9,192 bases of DNA from Bdellovibrionales bacterium (GTDB lineage: Bacteria; Bdellovibrionota; Bdellovibrionia; Bdellovibrionales; UBA1609), in NCBI GenBank assembly GCA_028279085.1, contig JANQSX010000080.1:1-9192 (forward strand), in the 5' to 3' direction. The translations under genes and the position numbers were made by a program. The notes below the pieces were generated by a model, which searched no databases, was not told where the DNA came from, and saw only the letters and a program-made list of their open reading frames with translations. Each line of letters begins with the position of its first letter. Positions within the stretch are counted from its first letter, which is position 1. This document shows positions 1-6,957 of this stretch, one piece after another.

Positions 1-159
1 AATAAGGGAGATCTGATCCCTGTTTCTGGAATGGGAAACCTCCCATTGTAATACTACAGGTCTTTTCTTAGAGGAAGAAACTGATTTTTTTATTTCCGCT
101 TTTGTAACAGAAATAAAAATAAAACTTAAAAGAAAAATCACACCGTATAAAAACTTCAT
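1..159 (-). CDS. Exported protein, N-terminal part only (runs off the left edge)
   Basis: Read on the minus strand, an ATG at 159-157 opens a frame of 53 codons that is still open at base 1, so the C-terminus is missing. It is preceded by an AAGGGG ribosome binding site at 163-168. The protein begins MKFLYGVIFLL and has a typical Sec signal peptide: one lysine, a hydrophobic stretch to about residue 18, and a likely signal peptidase I site after TKA (residue 21). The first mature residues are basic and serine-rich. Only 33 bp separate it from the stop of the upstream metalloprotease gene, so the two are probably co-transcribed. No family can be recognised from the visible part; export to the periplasm or beyond is the only supported inference. 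Confidence 0.72.
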   Translation of the reverse strand, partial: MKFLYGVIFLLSFIFISVTKAEIKKSVSSSKKRPVVLQWEVSHSRNRDQISLI

Positions 160-192
160 ATTCCCCTTCTATCGCTAAGTTTTTGTATACCT

Positions 193-2091
193 TTATGGCC
201 AGGCTTTAACCCGCTCCAGTCTGTATCTAAACTCTTCTAGTTTTTTCTCTGTTGTTTCTAAATATTCTTCCCAATCTTTAATTTGATCAGCATTCCCTTG
301 TTTTTTCACTTTTTGCAACTGATCAATATACTGGCGTTTGTTAACATCAAGCGTAACTATGGCATCCTGAATTCTCTTTATTTCTTTTTGTTTATCTAAT
401 CCTAAAAAGTTTTGCTCCTCACATTGACGCTTTTTCTCCATGCAATCCATGTTTGGTGTATCATTTGAGTGTTTATAAGCTAATTGGGAGCACTCATTAA
501 AGAGTTTGTTTTTTTCCTCACAAGACCCATAAAGAATAGCACTAAACTGTCCAGGTGCCAACAGGGATTCATCTGTACCCCCTTCAAAAACATCAATCCA
601 TTTTTCATCTTCATTGAACATTACACTATTACCTGTTATAGCCCGACAATTGTAAGCTAGTTTAAATTCATATCGTTCATCATCCATTAACTCTTTATTG
701 TCCTCCATACTATCAAGTATCTCAGTCATTATCTCTCCGGTTTCAGAATTTACATAAAACCCCATTTTCTTTTCCACATACTCATCACATAAGTGCAATA
801 GATGTAAAACTTCGTGAGTCATAGTAGGACAATCAACATCTGAGTCATATTTTTCGTTATTAGAACGATGATCCGCCGCTCCAATTTTAATCTCTTTTGC
901 CGCTTTATCTTTGCACTCTTCTTTACTCTCATGAATCACAATTCTTAGTTTTTCTCCATTAGGCCCCAGCATTTTTTCATTTGCTTCAGCAATACATTCC
1001 CTTACCTTATTCATATAATGTTCCGGAACTTTATCCGGCTCAACTTCTCCGTCATAGTCTTCATCAGCTACAAAACGTAATTCTAAAGGAATAGAGTAAC
1101 TGCCATCCAATTCTCTTTTTAATTTATATGGTTTATTACCGTTCAACCCTGTACCGGAATAAACTTTTTTCTCTTGTCCAGGTTTTAGCTCATAACACTG
1201 ATCCTCTATACCAAGGCCACCAACCAAATTACTAAAAATATTTAAAGATTTATTTTCACTATCACTATCAAATTTATTCAAACAATCCAAACATAATGAT
1301 TTTGCTTCAGTGGTATTTAAAAAATCGGAACCGTAGGCCAGTTCCGCTATCTCCAAAACCCGTCTGCGAATAACATCCACTTCTGTAAACATATATTTAC
1401 ATACAGGATAATAATCTTTATTTTCTTTTTTCATACATTCCTTAGGAAATTTATGAGACTCCAGTTCTTTTCGTATATGACCTAACATTTCTCTCAAACA
1501 CCTTTGATCCTTATTTTTTGCTTTGTCATATAACTGATAATATTGTTCCTGCGATCCTTTAGCTACTATCACACTTGTAGCGGCACAAGCATTAGTACAG
1601 TCTGAATTTAAACCGTCCATAAGGTCTTTAAAGCTATTATTGACAGATTCTGATTCCCCTATCAGCTTATGCTGTGCCGGATACAGAATCTTTTGCGACA
1701 ACTCTTTCTTCACCCTATCAAAAGCTTCTTGAAACTCTTCGTTAGCGTTTTTTACACATAATTCTTTTTTTTCAGATTCCGTACATAAGATATCTATATT
1801 GTGTCGTATGCTTTTATAAGTGTAATCCAGATTCAATACATTTTCATGATGAGATTTTTTAACTCGCTTTAGATTTTCAACCACACTGGAAAGATCCACT
1901 TTGTTGTCAGTTAAAGTCATAGGAACTGAATCAGAAGGTAATGTAAGACCTTTAAAATTAAAAAACTTAGGAGGTAATTGCATTTCAAATGTTACTTTCC
2001 TAGCAAACACATGAAAAGAGAAGTTACTTATAAAGCAGACAACAAAAGTAACAAGTAACAAAAAAAAATATTTATAAAGGAATTTAAACAT
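193..2091 (-). CDS. Exported zinc metalloprotease, metzincin-like HExxHxxHxxD motif, cysteine-rich
   Basis: 632 residues. The N-terminus (basic MFKFLYKY, hydrophobic to about residue 27, possible cleavage after VFA at 30) is a signal peptide or signal anchor. The catalytic motif is HEVLHLLHLCDEY at residues 426-438: His426 and His430 would bind zinc, Glu427 would be the general base, and Asp436 sits at motif position 11, where metzincins carry the third ligand (His, or Asp in snapalysin-like enzymes). A later SVM at 489-491, after NCR, could be the Met-turn. The usual Gly at motif position 8 is His433. About 19 cysteines are spread through the protein, suggesting disulfides in an exported protein. 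Residues about 565-630 are charged and look like a coiled coil. No good Shine-Dalgarno sequence precedes this ATG; it was chosen because it gives an intact signal peptide. The substrate is unknown; a predicted active peptidase is likely, but the exact MEROPS family is not assigned. Confidence 0.8.
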   Translation of the reverse strand: MFKFLYKYFFLLLVTFVVCFISNFSFHVFARKVTFEMQLPPKFFNFKGLTLPSDSVPMTLTDNKVDLSSVVENLKRVKKSHHENVLNLDYTYKSIRHNIDILCTESEKKELCVKNANEEFQEAFDRVKKELSQKILYPAQHKLIGESESVNNSFKDLMDGLNSDCTNACAATSVIVAKGSQEQYYQLYDKAKNKDQRCLREMLGHIRKELESHKFPKECMKKENKDYYPVCKYMFTEVDVIRRRVLEIAELAYGSDFLNTTEAKSLCLDCLNKFDSDSENKSLNIFSNLVGGLGIEDQCYELKPGQEKKVYSGTGLNGNKPYKLKRELDGSYSIPLELRFVADEDYDGEVEPDKVPEHYMNKVRECIAEANEKMLGPNGEKLRIVIHESKEECKDKAAKEIKIGAADHRSNNEKYDSDVDCPTMTHEVLHLLHLCDEYVEKKMGFYVNSETGEIMTEILDSMEDNKELMDDERYEFKLAYNCRAITGNSVMFNEDEKWIDVFEGGTDESLLAPGQFSAILYGSCEEKNKLFNECSQLAYKHSNDTPNMDCMEKKRQCEEQNFLGLDKQKEIKRIQDAIVTLDVNKRQYIDQLQKVKKQGNADQIKDWEEYLETTEKKLEEFRYRLERVKAWP

Positions 2092-2110
2092 GGGCTATAG
2101 CAAATAAATA

Positions 2111-2133
2111 AGGAAACACATTTTGTATTTCCT
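2111..2133. repeat. Imperfect stem-loop just upstream of the metalloprotease gene
   Basis: AGGAAA pairs with TTTCCT across the element; after one mismatch the inner ACA pairs with TGT around a three-base loop. On the minus strand the hairpin is followed by TTATTTATTTG, a T-rich but interrupted tract. It lies 19 bp before the metalloprotease ATG and about 100 bp after the stop of the gene at 2235. It could be a weak terminator for that gene or a structured 5' leader for the metalloprotease. Its role is inference. Confidence 0.35.
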
Positions 2134-2179
2134 GTGAAATTTTAAATTAATTAGATCATTTTAATATGATATAGCATTT

Positions 2180-2210
2180 GTATAAAACACATAAGAACAG
2201 GTGTTTATAC
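2180..2210. repeat. Long inverted repeat downstream of the pseudoprotease gene
   Basis: GTATAAAACAC and GTGTTTATAC form a 10-bp stem with one bulged base around a 10-base loop (about 2191-2200). It lies 25 bp past the stop codon of the minus-strand gene at 2235-3725. No run of T follows it on either strand, so it does not look like a standard intrinsic terminator. A protein-binding operator or a 3'-end stabilising hairpin is equally possible. Confidence 0.4.
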
Positions 2211-2234
2211 CCCTACTATAGTCCTGAGAATTTA

Positions 2235-3725
2235 CTATTGTATAATCAACTCTTCATCAACTTGATTAATATCGAAGAAAGGATCATGGTGCTTGAAGCC
2301 ATAAGAATGAAACTCTTGTAAAAAGTAATCGGCAAAAGAAAGATCAAAAGCTATACCTTCCGTTAAAGAATAATTATCTATAAGCATATTTAAGGCTGGG
2401 AAAAAACCTCTCATTCCGGCCAAGTTTAAATAATGTAACCCTCGTTCAATATTTTTTTCTGTACAATTCCCATTCAAATATATTAACCCTTTTAGATAAT
2501 AAGCCAATACAATACCTTTTCTCTCTAATTCATTGAGCCACTTCAAAATTTGTTCCACATCTTCTTTTTCATCACTAGCTATTCCATTAATAGTTTGCAA
2601 TAAATTACCGATACTTAACCAACCGTCATCTTTGTTTGGTAGTGCAAAACATTGATAACCACTAGCAAGGTGCCTAACTGACTGTAATTGAGACATCACA
2701 TTTCCAGTGTCGGCGGAAGACATCATCCAACGAACAGCTTCATTCCCTTTTAAAACAGCTTCATCTATAGATGCTGTATACAACCTATGATTATGCACAT
2801 ATTGAGCAACTGGATTTTGATCCTGTGCTTCTTTATAAAGATTTTCAACAGCTTGATCTAAACATTCCTCTATAGGCAATAGCTCACAATTTCCCTTCCC
2901 ATCTAAAACCTCCTTTAAAAACTTTACAGGAGTGGCATACGCTAAATTGGCCATGTTACCGAACTTCACACCAACTACTTCTCCACGAGAATTTACAAAA
3001 GGAAGACCATTGGTAGAAGAATGTAAATCATTTCTATTTAATTGAACAAATTGATAATCTGATATGCTTTGATAATCAATAACTCGCATATAATTTAAAA
3101 CACTACTAGTACTTACACGATTGGTTTCCTGTTCTTTCAGACCTCCTAGGATTTTATCAGCAGATATATAATAATTATCCAAGAGGTGTATTTCCCTTAT
3201 ATCAAAACCGGCAGCATACGCCGCTTGAGCAGGGGATTTTTCTTCACTGAGTTCCAACACACCACCCGTATAAGAAGACTCAATTTCCAAAACGGCCAAG
3301 TTATAAGGTCCATACACAGCTTTTGCGCTTTTTACAGGGAAATATTGATCTTGTATCCAAATAGTAACTTTATCTTTACTATCTCTTCTTAATTGTTCAA
3401 GCTTCAAAAAATCTGTAACGAATAGTTTATCAGATATAAAAAAACCCGACGCTAAAATATTTTTTCCGAAGCCGGGAATCGCCACCATTCCAATTGCATT
3501 ACCCATTTTTTCCAATGTTAAAATAAGATTATCGCTTACTTCCAATATAACTACATCACCATATTGATAAATTCTAAAATCAACATCCCCTTCAATTGGC
3601 GGTAAAGGCCCGTTGACACTTTCTTCCGTTATGATTAAAGGCCTTTTACCAGGAAGAGTACTTTCCTGTGACTGAACAAAAAAAGAAAAAAAGAAAACAA
3701 AAAACAATAAAGTGATTTTTTTCAT
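2235..3725 (-). CDS. Exported trypsin-fold pseudoprotease with C-terminal Sel1-like repeats
   Basis: 496 residues. MKK plus a phenylalanine-rich core gives a clear signal peptide, cleaved near residues 18-19. Residues about 75-275 follow the pattern of an HtrA/trypsin-like domain: SGFFIS..LFVT (93-104), NLAVLEI (142-148), NGLPFVNSRGEVVGV (239-253), then YATPVKFL (263-270). The catalytic positions are all changed: the VTNFH-type His becomes Leu107, the DLAVL-type Asp becomes Asn142, and the GNSGGP-type Ser becomes Asn239. The domain is therefore probably a non-catalytic binding fold. Residues about 285-470 contain Sel1-like helical repeats; the clearest is YYLKGLIYLNGNC through ALNML (409-447). 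Sel1/TPR-type repeats commonly bind proteins. The start is the only ATG giving a signal peptide, although its Shine-Dalgarno sequence (GGG in CGGGTTGCT) is weak. The fold assignment is confident; partner and role are unknown. Confidence 0.78.
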   Translation of the reverse strand: MKKITLLFFVFFFSFFVQSQESTLPGKRPLIITEESVNGPLPPIEGDVDFRIYQYGDVVILEVSDNLILTLEKMGNAIGMVAIPGFGKNILASGFFISDKLFVTDFLKLEQLRRDSKDKVTIWIQDQYFPVKSAKAVYGPYNLAVLEIESSYTGGVLELSEEKSPAQAAYAAGFDIREIHLLDNYYISADKILGGLKEQETNRVSTSSVLNYMRVIDYQSISDYQFVQLNRNDLHSSTNGLPFVNSRGEVVGVKFGNMANLAYATPVKFLKEVLDGKGNCELLPIEECLDQAVENLYKEAQDQNPVAQYVHNHRLYTASIDEAVLKGNEAVRWMMSSADTGNVMSQLQSVRHLASGYQCFALPNKDDGWLSIGNLLQTINGIASDEKEDVEQILKWLNELERKGIVLAYYLKGLIYLNGNCTEKNIERGLHYLNLAGMRGFFPALNMLIDNYSLTEGIAFDLSFADYFLQEFHSYGFKHHDPFFDINQVDEELIIQ

Positions 3726-3817
3726 AGCAACCCGAATAATGGCTTACCATAAAATAATCTAATAATTCAAAAAATAAACGGTAGAGTGTATTTTTTTCAT
3801 ACTTTTTTATAAACTCA

Positions 3818-4246
3818 TTAGTTTTCTTTCCATTGCTGTATTTCAGGCATTACATCAGGTGTACCCAGGTCTTTGCAATCTACATTAGATGATGATCGAC
3901 CACATAAGTAATCTTTTAATACCTCATCCTTATCCAATTTAGCTCTTACCTGAGCCTTGGAAATATGTAAAAATAAAGTATCAATATTATGTGTTTTCCA
4001 ATCTTTTGCAGGGATATAGTATTTATTTTTTGTCATGGTTTCCATACAAAAATACCCATCTAAATAATTTTCCACATCTAATATTTTTTCACAAAAAGTT
4101 AGATTAGGAGAAGTTAACCATTCCTGAATATAAATATCTTGAGTACTATCACCAGTTGGTTGAGGGTCAGGTACAACTGAACTTGTAGAGCATCCAATAA
4201 AAACAAACACGAATATGAATAGAAATAATTTAATTAAATTTTTCAT
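3818..4246 (-). CDS. Small lipoprotein, 142 aa, unknown function
   Basis: The start is the ATG at 4246-4244, eight bases after a perfect GGAGG at 4255-4259. An in-frame TTG at 4285 also exists, but it would put a charged extension before the signal sequence and is rejected. The protein begins MKNLIKLF, has a long hydrophobic core and a lipobox ending FIGC with Cys19 as the lipidated residue. A Ser/Pro-rich linker (20-35) follows, then a compact domain with four cysteines (52, 67, 115, 124), enough for two disulfides. The gene begins 39 bp after the stop of the lipoprotein gene at 4286, which suggests one transcript. The family is not recognised; envelope location is the only functional inference. 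Confidence 0.82.
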   Translation of the reverse strand: MKNLIKLFLFIFVFVFIGCSTSSVVPDPQPTGDSTQDIYIQEWLTSPNLTFCEKILDVENYLDGYFCMETMTKNKYYIPAKDWKTHNIDTLFLHISKAQVRAKLDKDEVLKDYLCGRSSSNVDCKDLGTPDVMPEIQQWKEN

Positions 4247-4285
4247 CCACAAATCCTCCAAATTAAAAACTAGTATCTTTTTCAA

Positions 4286-4666
4286 TTACTCCAATTCTAA
4301 TAATTTCTCCAAATTTTCAAAATGACGATTTTTAGCGGCTTCCTGTAATTTTTTTTTCTGGGCCGCACTAATAGATGGTTCATCCACTCCTTGTGCTCTA
4401 CTCTGAAGAATTCTTTCATTGTTCTTTTTTAAATCTTTGAGATATTGAATATTGACTTCAACAACTTGTTGACCTTTTAATCTTTGATCTTCATAAACAG
4501 CATGAATAGTTTGTCTTTGATCCACTTCAGGCGTTGCCTCCGGTTGTGCAGACCCGCCATCTAACGAGTTATGTTCTGCTCCACGCTCTGATCTTATTGG
4601 AGGTGGTTTAGATAAACAACCAGATAAAAAGACGAGTAAAAAAAAGAGTGTAAGTACAACTTTTAT
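4286..4666 (-). CDS. Small lipoprotein, 126 aa, apparent ATA (non-canonical) start
   Basis: From an ATA at 4666-4664 the frame reads (M)KVVLTLFFLLVFLSGC, a textbook lipoprotein signal with lipobox LSGC and lipidated Cys17. A Pro/Glu/Ser-rich linker (about 18-48) follows, then a charged helical domain rich in Gln, Lys and Glu (about 49-126) with coiled-coil character. A GGGAGG Shine-Dalgarno sequence (4673-4678) lies six bases before the ATA. There is no ATG, GTG or TTG in frame between the upstream stop (just beyond the Shine-Dalgarno sequence) and a GTG at 4525, which would discard the whole signal peptide and leave 79 residues. The lipoprotein reading is therefore preferred, but the start could be a rare AUA start, a mutation or a sequence error. 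It is followed after 39 bp by another lipoprotein gene. Function unknown. Confidence 0.65.
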   Translation of the reverse strand: MKVVLTLFFLLVFLSGCLSKPPPIRSERGAEHNSLDGGSAQPEATPEVDQRQTIHAVYEDQRLKGQQVVEVNIQYLKDLKKNNERILQSRAQGVDEPSISAAQKKKLQEAAKNRHFENLEKLLELE

Positions 4667-4956
4667 TTTAAACCTCCCTAAACATTAAAAGGCCATACCG
4701 CTGAATACTTCTAAATGTATAAAATTTTATCATTCGGGAAATTTTAGTACAATCAACACTACAACTAAAGACTTGTGAGTTTATACAAAACTTTACTTTA
4801 AGACACTACATATAGCACAACTGGAACTAAAGACTAGCTAGTCCATGCAACAAAAAATCCTTTGGCGGACTTTCAGTCTGTAATAAAAAATAATTACTAA
4901 AGTGAAGACTTATATGAATATCTGGGAATAGATTTTTCTTTACTTAATGATATATT
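4667..4956. other. Non-coding spacer with short direct repeats and palindromes
   Basis: No convincing gene was found on either strand. The stretch holds a direct repeat AACTAAAGACT at 4763-4773 and 4825-4835, a perfect palindrome GACTAGCTAGTC at 4832-4843 overlapping the second copy, and an AT palindrome ATAAAATTTTAT at 4719-4730. A shorter form, AACTAAAGA, recurs at 5161-5169. The promoter for the lipoprotein pair probably lies in the part nearest 4667, but no clear -35/-10 pair could be assigned. Confidence 0.4.
4673..4678 (-). promoter_or_regulatory. Ribosome binding site supporting the ATA start
   Basis: GGGAGG on the minus strand, with six bases (TTTAAA) to the ATA at 4666. Strength and spacing are ideal for the lipoprotein gene at 4286-4666, and no other credible gene starts here; the only nearby ATG, upstream of it, opens a five-codon frame. 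This site is the main reason for placing the start at ATA rather than at the GTG at 4525. Confidence 0.7.
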
Positions 4957-5121
4957 CTAACTATTTTTCAATAATTCTATTGCAGATTGAAGATGATACA
5001 AAACACGTTCTTTTTTCTTCATGAGAATAGTGTTTATAATTTTGGTTTTTGAATAATTATAAGAAATCAGTTCTTCAATAACTGTTTCTATATCTTGTAT
5101 AGCTTTTTCCTTCTTATCCAT
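4957..5121 (-). CDS. Small helical ORF, 54 aa, strong ribosome binding site
   Basis: A short frame runs from ATG at 5121-5119 to TAG at 4957-4959. GGAGGG at 5126-5131 lies four bases upstream, an unusually good Shine-Dalgarno match. The protein begins MDKKEKAIQDIETVIEEL and is charged, with regularly spaced Ile/Leu (IETVIEEL, INTILMKK, LQSAIELL), as expected for two or three amphipathic helices. There is no signal peptide, so it is probably cytoplasmic. It stands alone, divergent from the plus-strand gene at 5392. It could be a small regulator or adaptor, but no family is recognised. The ribosome binding site and sensible composition are the evidence that it is real. Confidence 0.6.
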   Translation of the reverse strand: MDKKEKAIQDIETVIEELISYNYSKTKIINTILMKKKERVLYHLQSAIELLKNS

Positions 5122-5391
5122 AATTCCCTCCATTTCATAATGGTCGGAAAAAGATAGCGAAACTAAAGAGAAAACTTGAAATAATCCTTCTTTTTGATGT
5201 TTTATAATTATTTAATTGACAATAAAAAAATAGACAACTGTGTATTTTTTTTACTTTGTCCAAAACAAAACCCAAATTTTTTATATAAATTATTGTTATT
5301 TCCTGATGTTCCCACCATAATTATGTTGCTTTTCAAAAGTAAAGATTTATTTTACTGACTAAACCATTTTATCCAATTATAAGAGGGTACA
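5122..5391. other. Divergent intergenic region
   Basis: This AT-rich spacer separates two divergent genes and should hold both promoters. A perfect TTGACA is present on the plus strand at 5216-5221, but the best -10-like hexamer (TGTATT at 5241-5246) is 19 bases away and matches only four of six positions. TATATA at 5282-5287 is another -10 candidate without a good -35. No assignment is made. The ribosome binding site for the plus-strand gene is AGAGGG at 5382-5387. Confidence 0.35.
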
Positions 5392-6936
5392 ATGAGTAAC
5401 TTAATAAGCAATAAAAATTTTTTTACTTTTTTTCTTTTTGTAATTTTAATTAGTCTTTCCTATGCTGTTTCTGCAAATAACATAAGCCAACATTTAAAAA
5501 GCTGTAAAAAATCATTTAAAAATGTAACAAATGGTACAGAACGTGTCCATAATTTGAGTGCTCGGCTTGACAGAGTCCTTGAAGAAGAAAAAATTTGGCT
5601 GCATCAACACCCCATTTTGTCATGGGATCTTCATGAATTTCGCATAAAATTGGATTATCTTTTAAATCAGGAATTTTCTTTTTCTGACTCTTTACGTATA
5701 CAGGAAAAATTAGATGGACTGGTTTTACCTTGGATTTTCTGGAAATCAATAAATCCAAAATTTTTTATTTCTATAAAAGACCCTGACAAAGATTTAAAAA
5801 AAAATATTCAGGAATGGGTGGAACTCAGCTTAGGAAGAACCTTGAATGAAGTAGAGTTACAAGCCCTGGAGGAAGCTTATAATTATACTGTAAAATGGGA
5901 CATAATGGTAGATATTCAATATTTTACAAAACAAAAAATACTAAAAGCAGCCGGTTTCTCAGAAAGAGACCTGGATCAACTAGGACAAAAAACACCATTT
6001 AGAGGAAATGAAAAAGTTTCATTGCAAATCCCTCAAAGAACTTCAACAGAAGCCCATCTTAAAGCAAAAGGATACAATCCTGCCTACACAAGAGGAATGG
6101 ATGCAATAGAGGAATTAGTAGCTGTTGGGAAACAATTAAGAGAAAAGTCAGTAAACCCTTATACAACCCATATTCCTTACTTTGCAAAAAAACTCAGAGA
6201 ATATATCACTTATATGGAAACAGGAATTAATAATTCCATACAACGAGAACAATTTGAACTTTTAAAAAAATACACAGAAATAATAATTAAAGAAGAGGGT
6301 GTTACTTATGAACAATGGATAGCAATTAGTCTGCGCTTACCTGATATATTATCTAATGAAAAGCCTGATATAATAGACCCTTCTATCGTTCAGGAGTTGC
6401 TAAAATTGTTTCCTGAAACAATCGTGCTGCCAACAACTATAGGAGAGATCGGCATCATACCTCTGAATACTATACGAAGTGAAAGGATTGAACCAATTGG
6501 CCTGGTCACCAGCAAAAGAGTAGTTGACGGAAAAGAAGAAGTACCTTTAGGTTTTGCCTTCCATGATATATTACATATTTGGGCTAGTGATGGTGTAGAA
6601 GCCCGTTTTTATAGTGAAATTGCAAAGAGAAGAGATAGCCTATCCGTAGAAAAGGGTCAAAATGTTGAACTGGCCTATCATATTTTAACACATGAAACCT
6701 CTACAGGGGTGATTATCAGCTACTTAACGCCTGAAACTTTTAGAAGAACAACGTTTTTGGATAATCCGAAAAAAATAGAAGACAACATAAAAACTGAATT
6801 ACGTCCTCTTATTTCCGAAGTGTCAAAAGGCAACGACCATAAGGGACTCATAGATTTATCCGGCGGTATCGATCAAGCGATTCAAACCATTGTGAATGAC
6901 TTCAAACAAATTTTTGATGAAATCCAGAATAAATAA
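5392..6936 (+). CDS. Exported protein with an HDxxH motif, unknown function
   Basis: 514 residues. The ATG follows AGAGGG by four bases. A signal peptide covers residues 1-28, with a hydrophobic FFTFFLFVILI core and a likely cut after VSA. The middle (about 30-320) is mostly helical and charged, with no recognised domain. The C-terminal third holds the most constrained-looking sequence: PLGFAFHDILHIW (385-397), then GVEARFY (401-407) and LAYHILTHETSTG (427-439). HDILH with downstream Glu403, His430, His434 and Glu435 could form a metal site. COQ4 proteins also carry an HDxxH zinc motif, but with different glutamate spacing, and no homology to COQ4 is claimed. It is not an HExxH protease. It is monocistronic in this window and convergent with actF, whose stop lies 21 bp away. 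A periplasmic metal-dependent enzyme is a guess. Confidence 0.75.
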   Translation: MSNLISNKNFFTFFLFVILISLSYAVSANNISQHLKSCKKSFKNVTNGTERVHNLSARLDRVLEEEKIWLHQHPILSWDLHEFRIKLDYLLNQEFSFSDSLRIQEKLDGLVLPWIFWKSINPKFFISIKDPDKDLKKNIQEWVELSLGRTLNEVELQALEEAYNYTVKWDIMVDIQYFTKQKILKAAGFSERDLDQLGQKTPFRGNEKVSLQIPQRTSTEAHLKAKGYNPAYTRGMDAIEELVAVGKQLREKSVNPYTTHIPYFAKKLREYITYMETGINNSIQREQFELLKKYTEIIIKEEGVTYEQWIAISLRLPDILSNEKPDIIDPSIVQELLKLFPETIVLPTTIGEIGIIPLNTIRSERIEPIGLVTSKRVVDGKEEVPLGFAFHDILHIWASDGVEARFYSEIAKRRDSLSVEKGQNVELAYHILTHETSTGVIISYLTPETFRRTTFLDNPKKIEDNIKTELRPLISEVSKGNDHKGLIDLSGGIDQAIQTIVNDFKQIFDEIQNK

Positions 6937-6957
6937 AGAGCCCGTTACTAAAAATAA

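Noticed and set aside
3186..3392. Plus-strand frame of 68 codons
   Set aside because: It is antisense within the trypsin-fold domain of the pseudoprotease gene, whose conserved landmarks are on the minus strand.
4247..4285. Extended start (TTG at 4285) for the 142-aa lipoprotein
   Set aside because: It would place 13 residues including acidic ones before the lipoprotein signal, while the ATG at 4246 has a perfect GGAGG at eight bases.
4832..4880. Candidate terminator or CRISPR-like structure
   Set aside because: The palindrome lacks a flanking T-run, and the repeated motif occurs only twice in full without regular spacers.
5216..5246. Possible sigma-70 promoter, TTGACA with TGTATT
   Set aside because: The -35 is perfect, but the spacer is 19 bases and the -10 matches only four of six positions; such matches are common in AT-rich DNA.
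5516..5758. Minus-strand frame of 80 codons
   Set aside because: It lies wholly inside the plus-strand exported protein gene, has no ribosome binding site and shows no recognisable sequence.
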